A stretch of 64,000 bases of DNA, from positions 62,001-126,000 of the forward strand of contig NZ_JALBUT010000008.1 of NCBI RefSeq assembly GCF_033971905.1, given 5' to 3'. Position numbers and translations under genes: made by a program. Below the pieces are notes generated by a model. It saw only the letters and a list, made by a program, of their open reading frames with translations, was not told the origin of the DNA and ran no database searches. This document shows, piece after piece, positions 43,837 to 52,395 of this stretch (the stretch's first letter is position 1; every line of letters begins with the position of its first letter). The DNA is from Intestinicryptomonas porci (GTDB lineage: Bacteria > Verrucomicrobiota > Verrucomicrobiia > Opitutales > Intestinicryptomonadaceae).

Positions 43837-44325
43837 ATGGAGAACTCCGCAAAATATTTGGTCAAGATTGATTCCTGCAAGGCTTGCTTGGAGGTTGTAG
43901 GTCGCGCCACATATTTGAACTGCAAGCCTGTCGGGGAGTTTTTCGACTTTGCGCAGTCGCGCGGTTGCGACGAGTTTTTCATTGATTTTTCAAAATGCAC
44001 CGGAATGGACAGCACCTTTATGGGTATGATTGCAGGTCTTGCCTTAAAGCTTGCAAAAAACGGCAAGCCTGACGCCGTAAATCTCTGCTCTTTGGAGGGG
44101 CGCAATTTGGAGCTTATTGAAAATCTCGGTCTTGATAGCATCGTTAAGATTTCTGACTGCGCGGATTTTAATTCAGGCAGGGAAGGCTTGACACCAAATC
44201 CCGTTTCAAAGCCTGAAATATTGGATGCCCACAAAAACCTGATAGAGGCAAATCCCGCAAACGCGAAAGACTTTCAGGACATTGTAAAGTTTATGCAAAA
44301 AGAGTTGGAGCGCGGCGGCCAATGA
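43837..44325 (+). CDS. STAS-domain protein (anti-sigma factor antagonist type)
   Basis: The 162-residue protein has a STAS domain (about 8-115). The motif FSKCTGMDSTFMGMIAGLAL fits the phosphorylation-site region of anti-sigma antagonists of SpoIIAA/RsbV type, with Ser59 in Asp-Ser-Thr as the likely phospho-site. About 45 C-terminal residues form an extra tail. Its stop overlaps the start of a PP2C-type phosphatase gene by 4 bp, so the two are translationally coupled. The phosphatase could dephosphorylate this protein. The expected anti-sigma kinase and sigma factor are not in the window. Confidence 0.85.
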   Translation: MENSAKYLVKIDSCKACLEVVGRATYLNCKPVGEFFDFAQSRGCDEFFIDFSKCTGMDSTFMGMIAGLALKLAKNGKPDAVNLCSLEGRNLELIENLGLDSIVKISDCADFNSGREGLTPNPVSKPEILDAHKNLIEANPANAKDFQDIVKFMQKELERGGQ

Positions 44326-45758
44326 CGACGGGGGCTTACTGCACGGTTTTGGTTTTTGCAATCCTCTTTGCGTGGATGTTGTGGCGCAAAGACAAGGAAG
44401 TGCGCGATCTTAGAAAAGAGCTTGAATCGGTTGGCGAAGAAAATGACATCGTGCTTGACTTCATGCACAAAATCGTTGCCGAAGTCGCTTCGGGGGCTGA
44501 CAAGCACTCGGTGTATTTGCGCATTTTGCGCTCGATTACTTTGGCTTGCGGCGCGACGAGCGCGTGCATTTACGAGCGTAACTCAAAAAATAATTTGGTG
44601 GCTGTCGAAAGCGACGGCTTGTTCCCGCCCCAGCGCGAGATAAATCCGCTAATGCTGAAAACCGCAAGATCGAGGGCGGATTTCATAGACAAAATTTTAA
44701 AGGGCGAGGAGCTTGAGCCCTATGAGGGCATAATCGGGCAGGCGTCGGAAAGCGGTGAGCCTGTTTTCATCAAGCGCGCGGAGAGCAGTGCAAGGGTCGT
44801 AAACCACAAGGACGCGGCTTTGAGAATTACCTCGATTATGGCAATTCCGATGATGTTCAGGGGCGAGTTTTACGGCGTTTTGGCGTTGGCGAACCCGATA
44901 GGCGGCGAGTATTTTTCAGATCTCGATTTTTCCATCGCTTGCTCCATTGCCGACCAGTCCGCGCTTTCTCTTTACAGTATAAACGCCTTTAACCAGCTTG
45001 TCGAAAAGAGCAAAATGGATAGCGACCTGACTCTTGCAAAAAGCGTGCAAAGCTACATTCTTCCCGAAAAATTGTGTAGCATAAACGGTTTTGACAGCGC
45101 GGCAAGATATATGCCCCAGCAGAAAGTCGGAGGGGATTTTTACGACACCTTTGATTTGGGCAGGGGGAAAATCGGGGCTGTTATCGGAGATGTTTCAGGA
45201 AAGGGCGTTTCAGCCGCAATCATTATGGCGATATGCCAGTCAAAACTGCGCTATTTGGCAAGCCGTTATTCTTCGCCATCCGAAACGCTGAAAGCACTTA
45301 ATTCCGAAATGGTGGTTGCAATGCGTTCCGATATGTTCGTCACAATGGTTTACGCAATTTTCGACACCACCAAAAATAAGGTGTCTATTGCGAGGGCGGG
45401 GCATGAGAAGCCCCTTGTTTTCAGCGCGGAAGCAGGCGTTGCGGACTTTGTGAAGTCGAAGGGCATTGCAATCGGAATGGTTTCTTCCGAAATTTTTGAT
45501 TGCGCGATTTACGACGTGGAGCGACCGTTCGGCGTTGGGGACGTGATGATGCTTTATTCGGACGGAGTGACCGAAGCCGTAAATCCCGACGGCGAAGAAT
45601 TTTCAACGGGGCGTTTGAAAAACGTTCTCGAAAAAACCGCATCGCTTGCGGCGGACGAGATAAACGAATTTGTAACGCGCGAAGTCGCAAAATTCTCCTG
45701 CAAATCGCGTCCGACGGACGACGATTTCACTCTTCTTACAATAAAGCGCGTTGGTTGA
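44322..45758 (+). CDS. GAF-domain SpoIIE/RsbU-type protein serine phosphatase
   Basis: The 478-residue protein starts with one membrane helix (about 5-21), a coiled-coil-like linker, and a GAF sensor domain (about 55-225). The PP2C SpoIIE domain (about 250-478) carries the metal-binding motifs GGDFYD, GDVSGKGVSAA, YSDGVTEA and DDDFTLL. Such phosphatases dephosphorylate STAS antagonists to switch sigma factors or other partners. The substrate is most likely the STAS protein encoded immediately upstream, with overlapping ATGA. The ligand of the GAF domain is unknown. Confidence 0.9.
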   Translation: MTTGAYCTVLVFAILFAWMLWRKDKEVRDLRKELESVGEENDIVLDFMHKIVAEVASGADKHSVYLRILRSITLACGATSACIYERNSKNNLVAVESDGLFPPQREINPLMLKTARSRADFIDKILKGEELEPYEGIIGQASESGEPVFIKRAESSARVVNHKDAALRITSIMAIPMMFRGEFYGVLALANPIGGEYFSDLDFSIACSIADQSALSLYSINAFNQLVEKSKMDSDLTLAKSVQSYILPEKLCSINGFDSAARYMPQQKVGGDFYDTFDLGRGKIGAVIGDVSGKGVSAAIIMAICQSKLRYLASRYSSPSETLKALNSEMVVAMRSDMFVTMVYAIFDTTKNKVSIARAGHEKPLVFSAEAGVADFVKSKGIAIGMVSSEIFDCAIYDVERPFGVGDVMMLYSDGVTEAVNPDGEEFSTGRLKNVLEKTASLAADEINEFVTREVAKFSCKSRPTDDDFTLLTIKRVG

Positions 45759-45798
45759 TTTTTTTTAGTTAAAACTCAAAATAGAATGGATAAACATT

Positions 45799-46107
45799 AT
45801 GCCGGGTGTAGGTAAATTATTAAAACAGGCTCAGAAAATGCAAAAGGCAATGGAGGCGGTTCAAGCCGACTTGTCCGCAAAGGAAATAGAAGTGTCGTCG
45901 GGCGGCGGCGCGGTTAAAGTCGTGGTTGACGGGCATGGCGCGGTAAAAAGCTTGAAGCTTGACGGAGAGTTTTTGAAAGAGGGCGCGGAAGTTGTCGAAA
46001 GCGCGATTTTGGAAGCCATAAACGAGGCTTGCGCAAAGGCAAAGAGCGAAAGCGAAGCCGAAATGTCGAAAATCACGGGCGGATTTTCAATGCCCGGCTT
46101 ATTCTGA
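45799..46107 (+). CDS. YbaB/EbfC family nucleoid-associated protein
   Basis: The 102-residue DNA-binding protein matches YbaB in length and sequence: MPGVGKLLKQAQKMQKAMEAVQ is the first helix, the central part has SSGGGAVKVVVDGHGAVKSLKLD, and the C-terminus ends ITGGFSMPGLF. These form dimers that bind DNA. It lies 4 nt upstream of recR, the usual pairing. Confidence 0.95.
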   Translation: MPGVGKLLKQAQKMQKAMEAVQADLSAKEIEVSSGGGAVKVVVDGHGAVKSLKLDGEFLKEGAEVVESAILEAINEACAKAKSESEAEMSKITGGFSMPGLF

Positions 46108-46111
46108 TTGA

Positions 46112-46708
46112 ATGAACAAGGCGTTTGAAAGTTTGTGCGCAAGTTTTGCGCGGCTTCCCGGCATGGGGCGCAAGAGTGCGGAGCGTGCCGCGCTTCATCT
46201 TGCTTTTGCCGACAGAAAGCAGGCGGAGATTTTGATTGAAAATCTTCGCCGCGCGCTCGACGTTCTCACGCCTTGCCCCAAATGTTGCGGGATTTCCGAA
46301 AACAACGCTCTTTGCGAAATTTGTTCCGACTCTTCCCGCAATCTTTCGAGCGTTTGTTTGGTGGAGACTGCCGCCGACATGGCTGCCATCGAAAAATCGG
46401 GGGCATGGAGAGGGTCTTATCATGTTTTGGGCGGAAAAATATCGCCCATAAAAAACATAACTCCAAATGATTTAAATTTCAAAGTTCTTGAAGAACGGGC
46501 GCAGAGGGGTGAAATTTCGGAAATTGTTTTGGCTCTTTCAAACGACATGGAAGGCGAGGCGACTTGCCATTACATCTCCAAGGCTATTGCCGAAAAGTTC
46601 GGAATAAGCCTTTCGAGAATAGGTTTCGGTCTTCCGAACGGAAGTCAGCTTGGCTTTGCCGATACGGGAACTATAAAAAGCGCGCTTGCATCTCGCAAGG
46701 TCTTTTAG
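46112..46708 (+). CDS. recR: Recombination mediator protein RecR
   Basis: RecR works with RecF/RecO to load RecA at gaps. The 198-residue protein has the N-terminal HhH region (RLPGMGRKSAERAALHL), a zinc finger (Cys55, Cys58, Cys68, Cys71), and a Toprim domain (about 78-175). The C-terminal end is GLPNGSQLGFADTGTIKSAL. The ybaB-recR order is widely conserved. Confidence 0.97.
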   Translation: MNKAFESLCASFARLPGMGRKSAERAALHLAFADRKQAEILIENLRRALDVLTPCPKCCGISENNALCEICSDSSRNLSSVCLVETAADMAAIEKSGAWRGSYHVLGGKISPIKNITPNDLNFKVLEERAQRGEISEIVLALSNDMEGEATCHYISKAIAEKFGISLSRIGFGLPNGSQLGFADTGTIKSALASRKVF

Positions 46709-46719
46709 AATGGTTTGCC

Positions 46720-47736
46720 ATGAGATTTTTACTTATCCTTTTTTTTATACTTTCGCCCGCTTTTTTGTTTTCCCAATCCGTTGAAATTTCGGGAAATGAA
46801 CCTGAAATAAAGGCAGAGGAATTGGTTGTTTTTGAAAGCCCCATGTCGAACTTTGACGGTGCGGTTTTGGGGCTTGTTGAGGGGCTTACGGAGTTTCTTC
46901 CCGTATCCTCCACGGGGCATTTGATTCTTGCGGGAAATCTCTTGGGGCTAAATTCCGACGAGCCTGCCGTTGACGGAAACGGCAAGTTCATAAAAAGCGA
47001 AAGCGGCGACGGATATTACACTGTAAAAGACGCTGTTGACGCGTATTGCATTGTAATACAGATTGCCGCGATTGCCGCTGTTTTGTTCGTGTATTGGAAA
47101 GACGTTTCAAGCATGCTCCTTGGGCTTGTCGGCAAGAGCGTTGTAGGCTTTAAGCTTTTGCGCAACTTGACTGTGGCGTTTATTCCGGCAGTGGTTGCCG
47201 GGCTTTTGCTGCATAGGGCAATCGAGAATTATTTGTTTTCTGTTTGGCCCGTTATTTACGCGCTTATTATGGGCGCGCTTGCGATGTTTTTTGTGCAGGA
47301 CAAATACGGCAAGTCTTTCAATACTGCAACTCGCGCCGTTGAGCTTCACGAATTGTCGGTAAAAAAATCTTTTTTGGTGGGGATGTTTCAATGTATTGCG
47401 CTATGGCCCGGCACAAGCAGATCGATGGTTACCATAATCGGCGCGTATATGGTTGGGCTAAGACCGGTGGAGGCGGCGAAATTCAGTTTTCTGCTTGGGC
47501 TTATAACGCTTTCTGCCGCAAGTGTTTTCAAAATTTATTCAGACGGGGTTAATATGTTTGCGGCTCTGCCTGTAATGCCTCTTGCAATAGGCTTTGCCGT
47601 GGCTTTTGCAAGTTCGGTTGTTGCGGCTAAATGGCTTGTCGGATTTTTAAACCGAAGGGGGCTTGCGCCTTTTGCGTGGTACAGAATTTTACTTGCGGCT
47701 ATTCTTGTCGCATATTTTTACTTTAATGCTTTTTGA
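46720..47736 (+). CDS. uppP: Undecaprenyl-diphosphatase with N-terminal extension
   Basis: UppP recycles undecaprenyl pyrophosphate to the phosphate carrier used for peptidoglycan and other glycans. The 338-residue polytopic protein has the active-site signature EGLTEFLPVSSTGH at 54-67 and PGTSRSMVTI near 220. Most homologues start close to the first signature. Here a hydrophobic, signal-peptide-like start (MRFLLILFFILSPAFLFSQS) and an acidic linker add about 45 residues, and there is an insertion after the first signature. The start chosen is the ATG after recR (11 nt away); a longer frame from 46564 runs inside recR. It overlaps the next gene by 11 bp. Confidence 0.92.
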   Translation: MRFLLILFFILSPAFLFSQSVEISGNEPEIKAEELVVFESPMSNFDGAVLGLVEGLTEFLPVSSTGHLILAGNLLGLNSDEPAVDGNGKFIKSESGDGYYTVKDAVDAYCIVIQIAAIAAVLFVYWKDVSSMLLGLVGKSVVGFKLLRNLTVAFIPAVVAGLLLHRAIENYLFSVWPVIYALIMGALAMFFVQDKYGKSFNTATRAVELHELSVKKSFLVGMFQCIALWPGTSRSMVTIIGAYMVGLRPVEAAKFSFLLGLITLSAASVFKIYSDGVNMFAALPVMPLAIGFAVAFASSVVAAKWLVGFLNRRGLAPFAWYRILLAAILVAYFYFNAF

Positions 47737-48595
47737 CGCACATACGCATTGGTATCCTCAGGACATGTCGCTTGACCCGTCCTCTTGGGCGGCGCAAAAC
47801 GGGGAATTGCATTGGGGTGCGCTCATGGGCAGGCGGCCTGATTTAAAGCCGAGTTTGCAATCGTTTCCGAGCATTGACGATTTTTTGCGCAAAATGGACG
47901 AGGCGCAAGTCGAGAGGGCGGCAATTCAAGGCTGGTATTTTTTGCGCTTGGAAAGTTGCAGGCATTGGAATTTGCAGACGGCAAAAGCCATCGAAAAACA
48001 CAGGGACAGGCTTTCGGCCTTGGCGTCATTAAATTGTGCCGAAAAAGGTTTTGAGAAAGTTTTGCGGGAAGCTTTCGATATGGGGTTTTCGGGCGTTGGC
48101 GAGCTTCATGACGGCGTTCAGGGGTTTGGCTTCGACACTCCCGAATTTGACGAATTATGCCGCTTTTGCGGGGAGCATGGCTGGTGCGTGTCTTTGCATT
48201 TGTCGGACTTTCGCACAAAGGATTATCCAAACAAGGTTTTGACCCGCAATTCTTCTGCTTATGAGGCGGCAAGGCGAAACGGCAAAACAAAATTCTTGTT
48301 TGCCCATTTTGGCGGCGGCGATGTTTTTGAGCAGAATTTCAGCCCGCCTTCCAATGTTTATTACGATTGCGCCGCAAACACTTTTTTATATGGATTTAAA
48401 GCCTACGAGAAATTGCCTGAAAGCGTCCTTGAAAAAATCGCGTTCGGTTCCGACTATCCGCTCAGGCTCTATCCGCGCAAGTTTAAGGTTGCGGAAATGC
48501 GCGAGTTTGCAAAAGAAAATCTTGCGGCAATTCCGCAAGATTTTATCGAAAGCTTTTCCTGCGGAAATTTCCGCAATCTCATTGCTCTTCCCTGA
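47726..48595 (+). CDS. Amidohydrolase-2 / TatD-like metal-dependent hydrolase
   Basis: The 289-residue TIM-barrel protein begins MLFDAHTHWYP, with the metal-binding His6-x-His8. Later metal ligands are probably in SLHLSD and FAHFGGGD, with the Asp in GSDYPLRLYP. The substrate is unknown; members hydrolyse amide or decarboxylate aromatic acids. The longer open frame (from 47663) lies inside uppP and is less likely. It overlaps uppP by 11 bp and is convergent with hisD, overlapping its 3' end by 17 bp. Confidence 0.82.
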   Translation: MLFDAHTHWYPQDMSLDPSSWAAQNGELHWGALMGRRPDLKPSLQSFPSIDDFLRKMDEAQVERAAIQGWYFLRLESCRHWNLQTAKAIEKHRDRLSALASLNCAEKGFEKVLREAFDMGFSGVGELHDGVQGFGFDTPEFDELCRFCGEHGWCVSLHLSDFRTKDYPNKVLTRNSSAYEAARRNGKTKFLFAHFGGGDVFEQNFSPPSNVYYDCAANTFLYGFKAYEKLPESVLEKIAFGSDYPLRLYPRKFKVAEMREFAKENLAAIPQDFIESFSCGNFRNLIALP

Positions 48596-49877
48596 TGAAA
48601 AGGCTGTTGCCGTGCGCGTCGAGCGACTCCATCTTTGAAAACGCCTTGACGGTCGGTCGCGCTTTTTTTATTGATTTTGCGTCGTATCTCACGACGGAGG
48701 AGCGGCGCATGAAGTCAACGAGCTGCAAGCCGCTCGAAAATCTGCCAGTCCTTCCAGTAGGCAAGGTGTGGCTCGGACCTGCGGTGAAGTCGCCCAAAAC
48801 TGTCGGGGTCATTTCCGTTTGCAGGATTGCCCCTGCTGTGGTGATTGCCTTTGTTAGGGTTTCTATTTTGCTTTTTTCGACTTGCAATTCAAGGTGTTCG
48901 GGGGCGATGAAGTTCGCGACTTCGGCTGCCGCTTCGAGGTTTGGCACGAAGATTACAAAGCAACCGTTTTCGATTATTTTCGCGAGTTTGTCGGCGTGCG
49001 AAAGCGGCTTTGACTGCCTCTTCAATTCGCTCGGGATTTCTTCGACAAGCTTTTTTGAGGTTGTTGCAAGGTAAATTTTTTCTTTGCCGCTACCGTGTTC
49101 GGCTTGCGAAAGCAAGTCTGCCGCGACGTTCTTTGCGGTTGCGGTTTCGTCGGCTATAATCATTACTTCGCTTGGACCCGGGAGCAAGTCAACGCCCGCT
49201 TCCCCGAAGAGCCTGCGCTTGGCTTCCATCACAAAAGCGTTGCCCGGTCCGAAAAGCTTTTCGACCTGCCTTATTGTTTTTGTACCATAGCCCATTGCGG
49301 CGATTGCTTGCGCCCCGCCGACTTTGTAGATTTCTTTCACTCCCGAAAAGTAAAGCGCGGTCAGAAGGTGCGCGTTTATTTTGCCTTCGGGCGATGGAGG
49401 GGTGCAGACGCATATTTCGGGACATCCCGCGAGATTTGCCAAAGTTGCGGTCATTACCACTGTCGATACGAGAGGAACTTGACCTCCCGGAATGTACAAC
49501 CCCACGCGCTTAATCGGATAGAAATTTTCGCCTATGATTGCGCCGTGCGGGTTTTTAGCCCTCCAATTCTTCGGCATTGTGTGCTTATGGAAAAATCTCA
49601 CGCATTTAATCGCGTTTTTGATTTCCCGCTTGTCGCTTGCGGGAACTTTTTTAAGGGCGTCTTTTATTTCGTCTTCGCTGACTTTCAAAGTTTTCGGGGT
49701 GAGTGACGCCTTGTCGAACTTATGAGTATATTCGATTAGAGCCTTGTCGCCGTTTTCTTTGATGTCGCTTAGAACTTTCTCCACTATTTCGGAGACATCT
49801 TTTAGCTGCATTACGGGTTTTGCCGCTTCGGCGAGGCTTTTCCAGAAATTTTTTGAATTGAAGTCTAAAATTTTCAC
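48579..49877 (-). CDS. hisD: Histidinol dehydrogenase
   Basis: HisD catalyses the last two steps of histidine synthesis, L-histidinol to L-histidine, with NAD. The GTG start at 49877 (VKILDF...) gives 432 residues, the normal length. The ATG-led frame from 49952 would span a strong terminator and add a hydrophobic tail-like piece. Visible motifs are YIPGGQVPLVSTVVMTA, VDLLPGPSEVMIIAD, and the metal/catalytic SQAEHGS and EHLE. It is the only his gene in the window and has a very short promoter region after rpmE2's terminator. Confidence 0.94.
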   Translation of the reverse strand: MKILDFNSKNFWKSLAEAAKPVMQLKDVSEIVEKVLSDIKENGDKALIEYTHKFDKASLTPKTLKVSEDEIKDALKKVPASDKREIKNAIKCVRFFHKHTMPKNWRAKNPHGAIIGENFYPIKRVGLYIPGGQVPLVSTVVMTATLANLAGCPEICVCTPPSPEGKINAHLLTALYFSGVKEIYKVGGAQAIAAMGYGTKTIRQVEKLFGPGNAFVMEAKRRLFGEAGVDLLPGPSEVMIIADETATAKNVAADLLSQAEHGSGKEKIYLATTSKKLVEEIPSELKRQSKPLSHADKLAKIIENGCFVIFVPNLEAAAEVANFIAPEHLELQVEKSKIETLTKAITTAGAILQTEMTPTVLGDFTAGPSHTLPTGRTGRFSSGLQLVDFMRRSSVVRYDAKSIKKARPTVKAFSKMESLDAHGNSLFIREEQ

Positions 49878-49934
49878 GATTAAAAAAATTGCCGCATTTT
49901 GGCGCGGTTGCAACAAAATTTTGTTTGTGTAAAC

Positions 49935-49960
49935 AAAAAACGCCCGCTTCAAGCAGGCGT
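49935..49960 (-). terminator. Terminator of rpmJ2-rpmE2
   Basis: On the - strand ACGCCTGCTTGAAGCGGGCGT (in full 49960-49940) forms a stem with one G-T pair and a 3-nt loop, followed by T. Confidence 0.9.
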
Positions 49961-49986
49961 CGGTTTAAAAGCATGAAAGTAGAAAA

Positions 49987-50235
49987 TTATGCGCGGCGGC
50001 GACCGAACTTCTTTTGGAACTTTTCAACGCGGCCGGCGGTGTCAACGAAGCGTTTTTCACCCGTGTATGCTGGGTGAGAGTCTGCGGTGATGTCGCGCAC
50101 AATCATTTGGTATTCAACGCCGTCGATGGTTTCAACCTGCTTGCTTCTCATTGTGGAGCGGGTCAAAAAACGCGCGCCTGTCGAAACGTCAACAAAGCAA
50201 ACAGGCTTGTAATCTGGATGAATTTTGTCTTTCAT
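49987..50235 (-). CDS. rpmE2: 50S ribosomal protein L31 type B
   Basis: The 82-residue L31 has the type B start MKDKIHPDYKPVCFVDVSTG and no CxxC zinc ligands; the single Cys does not form a pair. It has a good Shine-Dalgarno (GGAGAGG) 9-10 nt before the ATG. It is co-transcribed after rpmJ2, with a 25-bp gap, and both are of the zinc-free class. Confidence 0.96.
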   Translation of the reverse strand: MKDKIHPDYKPVCFVDVSTGARFLTRSTMRSKQVETIDGVEYQMIVRDITADSHPAYTGEKRFVDTAGRVEKFQKKFGRRRA

Positions 50236-50260
50236 TTGTAAAAACCTCTCCGTTATTTAA

Positions 50261-50386
50261 TTAACCCTGCTTTGCCTTGTAGCGAGGATTTGTCTTGTTG
50301 ATTACGTACACACGACCCTTTCTGCGCACTACTTTGCAGTCCGGATGACGGGTCTTCAAAGATTTAATGGATGATACTACTTTCAT
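50261..50386 (-). CDS. rpmJ2: 50S ribosomal protein L36 (zinc-free type)
   Basis: This 41-residue protein, MKVVSSIKSLKTRHPDCKVV..., is L36. It has only one Cys, in HPDCKVV, so it lacks the CxxC...CxxxxH zinc site of the classical form. It lies just upstream of rpmE2 on the same strand. Confidence 0.94.
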   Translation of the reverse strand: MKVVSSIKSLKTRHPDCKVVRRKGRVYVINKTNPRYKAKQG

Positions 50387-50505
50387 GATTCTTCAACTTT
50401 GATTTTGAGGAAAAGTTAAAACAAAATGCTATATGGCAAAATCTGTCAAGCTTTTCCGTAAATTTTCTTTATATTTTTTTTCAAATTTCCGATAAGAGCC
50501 GATTT

Positions 50506-51381
50506 TTAATGTTTATCCTGCTTTAAAAGGAAACTTTTTACCGTGTTCGACATAAGCATTGCGACTGTCATCGGTCCGACGCCTCCCGGCACGGGAGTTA
50601 TGAACGAGCATTTTGAAGCCACGTTTTCAAAATCGACGTCTCCGACGAGGCGGTAGCCCGACTTCTTTTCGGCGCAAGGAATGCGGTTTATGCCGACATC
50701 TATTACGCACGCGCCTTCCTTTACCATGTCTTCGGTTACAGTCAGGGGTCTGCCTACCGCCGCTATCAGAATGTCAGCCTCTTTGCAAATTTCCTTCAAG
50801 TTTTCGCTTTTTGAGTGGCAGACGGTGACGGTTGCGTCTATGCCTTTTTGCATCAGAAGAAGCGCGAGGGGCTTGCCGACAATCAGGCTTCTTCCTATGA
50901 CAACCGCCTTTTTGCCTTTTGTTTCAACTCCCGAACGCTTTATAAGCTCGATAATCCCCGCAGGAGTGCATGCGACGAACGCAGTTTTGTTTTCCTGGCA
51001 GAGCTTGCCCAAATTCGAGAAGCTGAATCCGTCAACGTCTTTCGATGCCGCGACCCTGTTGAATGTGGCTTGCTCGTTTAAATGTTTTGGAAGCGGAGCC
51101 TGAACCAAAATCGCGTCAACCCCGTCGTCTGAATTAAGTTTGTCGATGAGCGCGTCAAGCTCAGACTGGGTTGTCGTTTCGGGCAGGATGTTGAGCCTGC
51201 TTTCTATTCCGATTTTTGCGGCGACCTTGCTCTTCTTTGCGACGTAAGACACCGATGCGGGATCGTCTCCGACCCTGATTAGCGCGACGCACGGCTTGCG
51301 CCCCGAAATATTTGCGAGCTTTTCGCTAAGTTCTGCGTGTATTTCTTCCGAAATTTTGTTTCCGTCTATTAAGTTTGGCAT
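50506..51381 (-). CDS. folD: Bifunctional methylene-THF dehydrogenase / methenyl-THF cyclohydrolase
   Basis: FolD interconverts 5,10-methylene-THF and 10-formyl-THF with NADP for one-carbon metabolism. The 291-residue protein carries SYVAKKSKVAAKIGI with the catalytic Lys and VQAPLPKH. The Rossmann cofactor motif is VIGRSLIVGKPLALLL, and the C-terminal block is TPVPGGVGPMTVAMLM. It is co-transcribed with the lipoprotein gene 5 nt upstream. metH, another folate user, is at the end of the window. Confidence 0.96.
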   Translation of the reverse strand: MPNLIDGNKISEEIHAELSEKLANISGRKPCVALIRVGDDPASVSYVAKKSKVAAKIGIESRLNILPETTTQSELDALIDKLNSDDGVDAILVQAPLPKHLNEQATFNRVAASKDVDGFSFSNLGKLCQENKTAFVACTPAGIIELIKRSGVETKGKKAVVIGRSLIVGKPLALLLMQKGIDATVTVCHSKSENLKEICKEADILIAAVGRPLTVTEDMVKEGACVIDVGINRIPCAEKKSGYRLVGDVDFENVASKCSFITPVPGGVGPMTVAMLMSNTVKSFLLKQDKH

Positions 51382-51386
51382 AATGT

Positions 51387-51731
51387 TTATCTTGAAAATT
51401 TAATCATGTCGGCTTTTAGGACATTGCCGTCCTGCGTTCCGGTAAGCACCCCGCGGATTACGACGTTTCTATCCATGTATTGCTCAACATTCGACATTAC
51501 CATGTTTGAAAAGTCTATGTAGGAGACAAAATTGCCGTCGGTGTCGTAAAATGCGTAAAGATACGGCTTGGCGTATTTTTCATGGGTAAAGCGGCTTATG
51601 GTGCATTTCATTTTGCCTTCCATTATTTGCGGCTCTTTTGTCGGCTTGTAGCGTGGACTTTGGCACCCCGAAAAAAATGCCGCCGTAAAAATAAAAATTG
51701 CAAAAGCGAAAATATTTGAAAGTCTTTTCAT
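51387..51731 (-). CDS. Small lipoprotein of unknown function
   Basis: The 114-residue protein has a lipoprotein signal with the lipobox FFSGC (Cys23). The mature part ends with a strand-rich segment, YMDRNVVIRGVLTGTQDGNVLKADMIKF, that looks like a small OB-fold or SH3-like barrel; that is inference from pattern only. It is the first gene of a two-gene unit with folD. Confidence 0.65.
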   Translation of the reverse strand: MKRLSNIFAFAIFIFTAAFFSGCQSPRYKPTKEPQIMEGKMKCTISRFTHEKYAKPYLYAFYDTDGNFVSYIDFSNMVMSNVEQYMDRNVVIRGVLTGTQDGNVLKADMIKFSR

Positions 51732-51804
51732 GTTTATAAAAAAATTACATCTTCATTTATAAAATAACCCAAGCCCAACTTTCAACATTCAAATTGAAAA
51801 TAAA

Positions 51805-52362
51805 ATGAGTGTTCCCGACATAAAGCGCAAGCATCTTTTGGTGGACGGCTGGAATATCATCCGCGCTCACAAGGATATGGCGCGCGCCTTTGAGGAGCTT
51901 GGGCAGGACGCGGCAAAGAGAATGCTTTCCGACATGCTATCTCCTATTCACGACATTTTGGGCTACCGCGTCACAATCGTTTACGACGGCAGGGGCGACG
52001 ACATCAACGTGGAAAAAATCGGGCTTTCAAAAACATTTTCCGAAGTTTACACTCCGTCTTGCATGACTGCCGACGAGCTGATAGAACAGATGTGCGCGAC
52101 TTCAAAAAATCCGCGCAACATTACTGTTGCAAGCAGGGACAATTTGATAAGGTTGACTGCCATGGGGTTCAAGGTCGAAAGCATTACGAGCTTTCAGCTT
52201 TTCGGCTGGGCGGAAAGTGCTTCAAGGATGCTGGCGCGGAAATTTGAAGACGTAAAAAGCGAAAGCGGAAAAAAGTGGCGCGAAAGCACCGCCGCTTTCG
52301 GAAATATCGAGGAGCTTTTGAAGTCCCGAAAAAATGGGAGCGGCGGGAAATCAAAGGCTTGA
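51805..52362 (+). CDS. NYN-domain (YacP/Rae1-like) RNA-binding protein
   Basis: The 185-residue protein has the acidic NYN/PIN-like active-site set: Asp14 in LLVDGWNII, Asp61 in IVYDGRGDD, Asp90 in TADELIEQM, and Asp112 in SRDNLIRL. In other bacteria, YacP/Rae1 is a ribosome-associated endoribonuclease. The C-terminal ~35 residues are basic (SRKNGSGGKSKA) and may bind RNA. The gene is divergent from the lipoprotein gene and is followed 33 nt later by the Sel1 protein. Confidence 0.82.
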   Translation: MSVPDIKRKHLLVDGWNIIRAHKDMARAFEELGQDAAKRMLSDMLSPIHDILGYRVTIVYDGRGDDINVEKIGLSKTFSEVYTPSCMTADELIEQMCATSKNPRNITVASRDNLIRLTAMGFKVESITSFQLFGWAESASRMLARKFEDVKSESGKKWRESTAAFGNIEELLKSRKNGSGGKSKA

Positions 52363-52395
52363 TTATTGAAAACAAAAAATCTATATGTTTAATTG

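Noticed and set aside
46564..46719. Upstream extension of the uppP frame
   Set aside because: It overlaps the recR coding region and is not membrane-like before 46720.
49878..49952. ATG-led upstream extension of hisD
   Set aside because: It would translate a strong terminator hairpin of rpmE2 and add residues absent from HisD proteins; the GTG at 49877 restores family length.
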